Assembly (NCBI GenBank): GCA_003133205.1
Contig: PKWK01000179.1
Span: 621 to 64,620, forward strand
DNA: 64,000 bases
DNA from: Granulicella sp.
Lineage (GTDB): Bacteria; Acidobacteriota; Terriglobia; Terriglobales; Acidobacteriaceae
Direction of reading: 5' to 3'
Below are positions 63,201-64,000 of this stretch, piece after piece. The position numbers and the translations under genes were made by a program. The notes beneath the pieces are model-generated. The model made no database searches and had not been told where the DNA came from. It saw only the letters and a program-made list of their open reading frames with translations. Positions within the stretch are counted from its first letter, which is position 1. Each line of letters opens with the position of its first letter.

Positions 63201-63231
63201 GTCAGGAGTTCGAGTCTCCTCGTGTCTACCA
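63201..63231 (+). tRNA. tRNA 3' fragment (T-arm, acceptor strand and CCA only)
   Basis: AGGAG-TTCGAGT-CTCCT forms a complete T-arm. It is followed by CGTGTCT-A-CCA, a 3' acceptor strand with encoded CCA. No matching 5' half was found upstream: the partner AGACACG is absent. Tyrosine integrases recreate such 3' ends when they insert, so this is probably an att-site remnant and not a working tRNA. Confidence 0.55.
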
Positions 63232-63260
63232 TATTTTCAATCACTTGCAGGCCAATCCTG

Positions 63261-63296
63261 GGTCCAATAAGAAAAGCGTGGGTCCATAAAGGTCCA
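63261..63296. repeat. Three GGTCCA repeats downstream of the tRNA fragment
   Basis: GGTCCA is found at 63261-63266, 63281-63286 and 63291-63296, each followed by an A/T-rich stretch. This spacing is like integrase arm-type sites next to an attachment core. Confidence 0.4.
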
Positions 63297-63327
63297 ATCG
63301 CCTTTATGCGGCCTTCGCTCCGAGCGA

Positions 63328-64000
63328 TCAGCAGATGCGGGGTAGCTGCTCGCCGAACATCACGTCGAGCACGCGCGTGCCGCCGATCTCAGTCTTCATC
63401 AGGACCATGCCGGGGTGAGTGTCAACCGCCTCGCCGATGACGGCGGCGTTCGAGCCAAGCGGATGCTGCCGCATTCGATGGAGTACGGCTTCCGCCATCT
63501 CTGGCACAACGAAAGCAAGCAACTTCCCTTCGTTGGCGACATATAGCGGATCGAGGCCGAGAACTTCGCAGGCGCCTTTAACAGACTCCCGTATGGGGAT
63601 GGAACGCTGGTCAATGACGATGCCAACATTGGCGCGACTGGCGATCTCATTGAGGGTGGTTGCGACGCCGCCGCGGGTGGGGTCGCGCATGGTGTGGATG
63701 AAATCGCGACGCTGAGTTGAGGTTGAGGTGGAGAGCATCGTAATGACAAGCTCGTTGAGCGAAGCACAGTCGCTCTCAATTGCACCCTCAAACTCGAGAC
63801 CTTCCCGCTGCGACATGATCGTCATGCCGTGGTCGCCGATGGTGCCGCTAAGAATGATCTTGTCACCCGGACTGGCCTGGTCGGCGGAGATGTTGACATC
63901 ATTCTCGATGATGCCGATCCCCGTCGTGGTAATGAATATCTGATCGCCCTTGCCCCGGTTGACCACCTTGGTGTCGCCCGTGACGAGTTGGACGCCGGCC
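63328..64000 (-). CDS. hypE: [NiFe]-hydrogenase maturation protein HypE (5' partial)
   Basis: The reading frame is open to the window edge, so the N-terminal third lies outside. Visible motifs are AGVQLVTGDTKVV, then ITTTGIGII, PGDKIILSGTIGDHGMTIMS, MRDPTRGGVATTLNEIA and EALHRM-like helices. The C-terminus is LPRIC, whose terminal Cys is carbamoylated by HypF and dehydrated to thiocyanate to make the CN ligands of the [NiFe] site. This points to a hyp gene cluster, and so a [NiFe] hydrogenase, to the right of the window. HypE is normally the last hyp gene, as here. Confidence 0.93.
   Translation of the reverse strand, partial: AGVQLVTGDTKVVNRGKGDQIFITTTGIGIIENDVNISADQASPGDKIILSGTIGDHGMTIMSQREGLEFEGAIESDCASLNELVITMLSTSTSTQRRDFIHTMRDPTRGGVATTLNEIASRANVGIVIDQRSIPIRESVKGACEVLGLDPLYVANEGKLLAFVVPEMAEAVLHRMRQHPLGSNAAVIGEAVDTHPGMVLMKTEIGGTRVLDVMFGEQLPRIC

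Larger units (their letters stand above)
62493..63327. other. Non-coding stretch with integration-scar features
   Basis: No convincing gene is seen in these 835 bases. The cus promoter should lie near 62500-62560, but no CueR/CsoR operator was recognised. The right half holds a tandem repeat, a long inverted repeat, a tRNA 3' fragment and GGTCCA repeats, listed separately. The arrangement looks like a site where an element was integrated and then lost. Confidence 0.5.

Overview
The window looks like a high-GC Acidobacteriota chromosome, probably a Terriglobia/Granulicella-like soil organism. This is inferred from gene content (split HK/NtrC pair, TonB protein, Tat-exported glycosidases, Cus efflux) and not proven. 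It mixes housekeeping blocks with worn accessory DNA.

Layout. (1) 1-3 kb: the end of a molybdopterin oxidoreductase fused in frame to a cysteine desulfurase, convergent with a zinc formaldehyde/alcohol dehydrogenase. (2) 3.2-14.5 kb: a decayed island, nearly all on the minus strand. It holds transposase scraps, a receiver/zinc-ribbon protein, broken membrane genes, pieces of two helicases, a BrxD-like ATPase with an internal amber codon, a TerB-N/TerB-C protein, a frameshifted serine recombinase coupled to a BCS1-like AAA ATPase, small Cys-rich proteins and a 200-bp duplication. The TerB/ATPase/Lhr-type helicase trio resembles gene sets predicted to act in phage defence. (3) 14.8-20.8 kb: zinc ribbon protein, diguanylate cyclase, KH protein, thiamine-binding protein, exported protein and an orphan XRE regulator. 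(4) 20.8-36.1 kb: core genes lspA, ileS, tonB-like, a chemotaxis receptor, CYTH protein, tsaC/sua5, DNA polymerase III delta', and a PDZ histidine kinase followed by an NtrC-type regulator. (5) 36.3-55.8 kb: tRNA-Leu(CAA) followed by a defective integrase and an island. The island carries two tandem GH95-like enzymes, a GH29 fucosidase, and a 2356-residue secreted mosaic with pectate-lyase-like, lectin-like, TIG and GH172 (DUF2961) modules. The three glycosidases lie between two pieces of an IS21-type element. (6) 56-62.5 kb: an intact cusCBA-type metal efflux operon. (7) 62.5-64 kb: an integration scar with a tRNA 3' fragment, then the 3' end of hypE.

Working together: the glycosidases would strip fucose and other sugars from exported plant or microbial polysaccharides. 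CusCBA with the Cys/Met-rich leader protein would handle copper or silver. The first gene suggests a self-sulfurating molybdoenzyme. Several genes in the left 17 kb are near-intact but carry a single lesion, which means either recent decay or base-calling errors.
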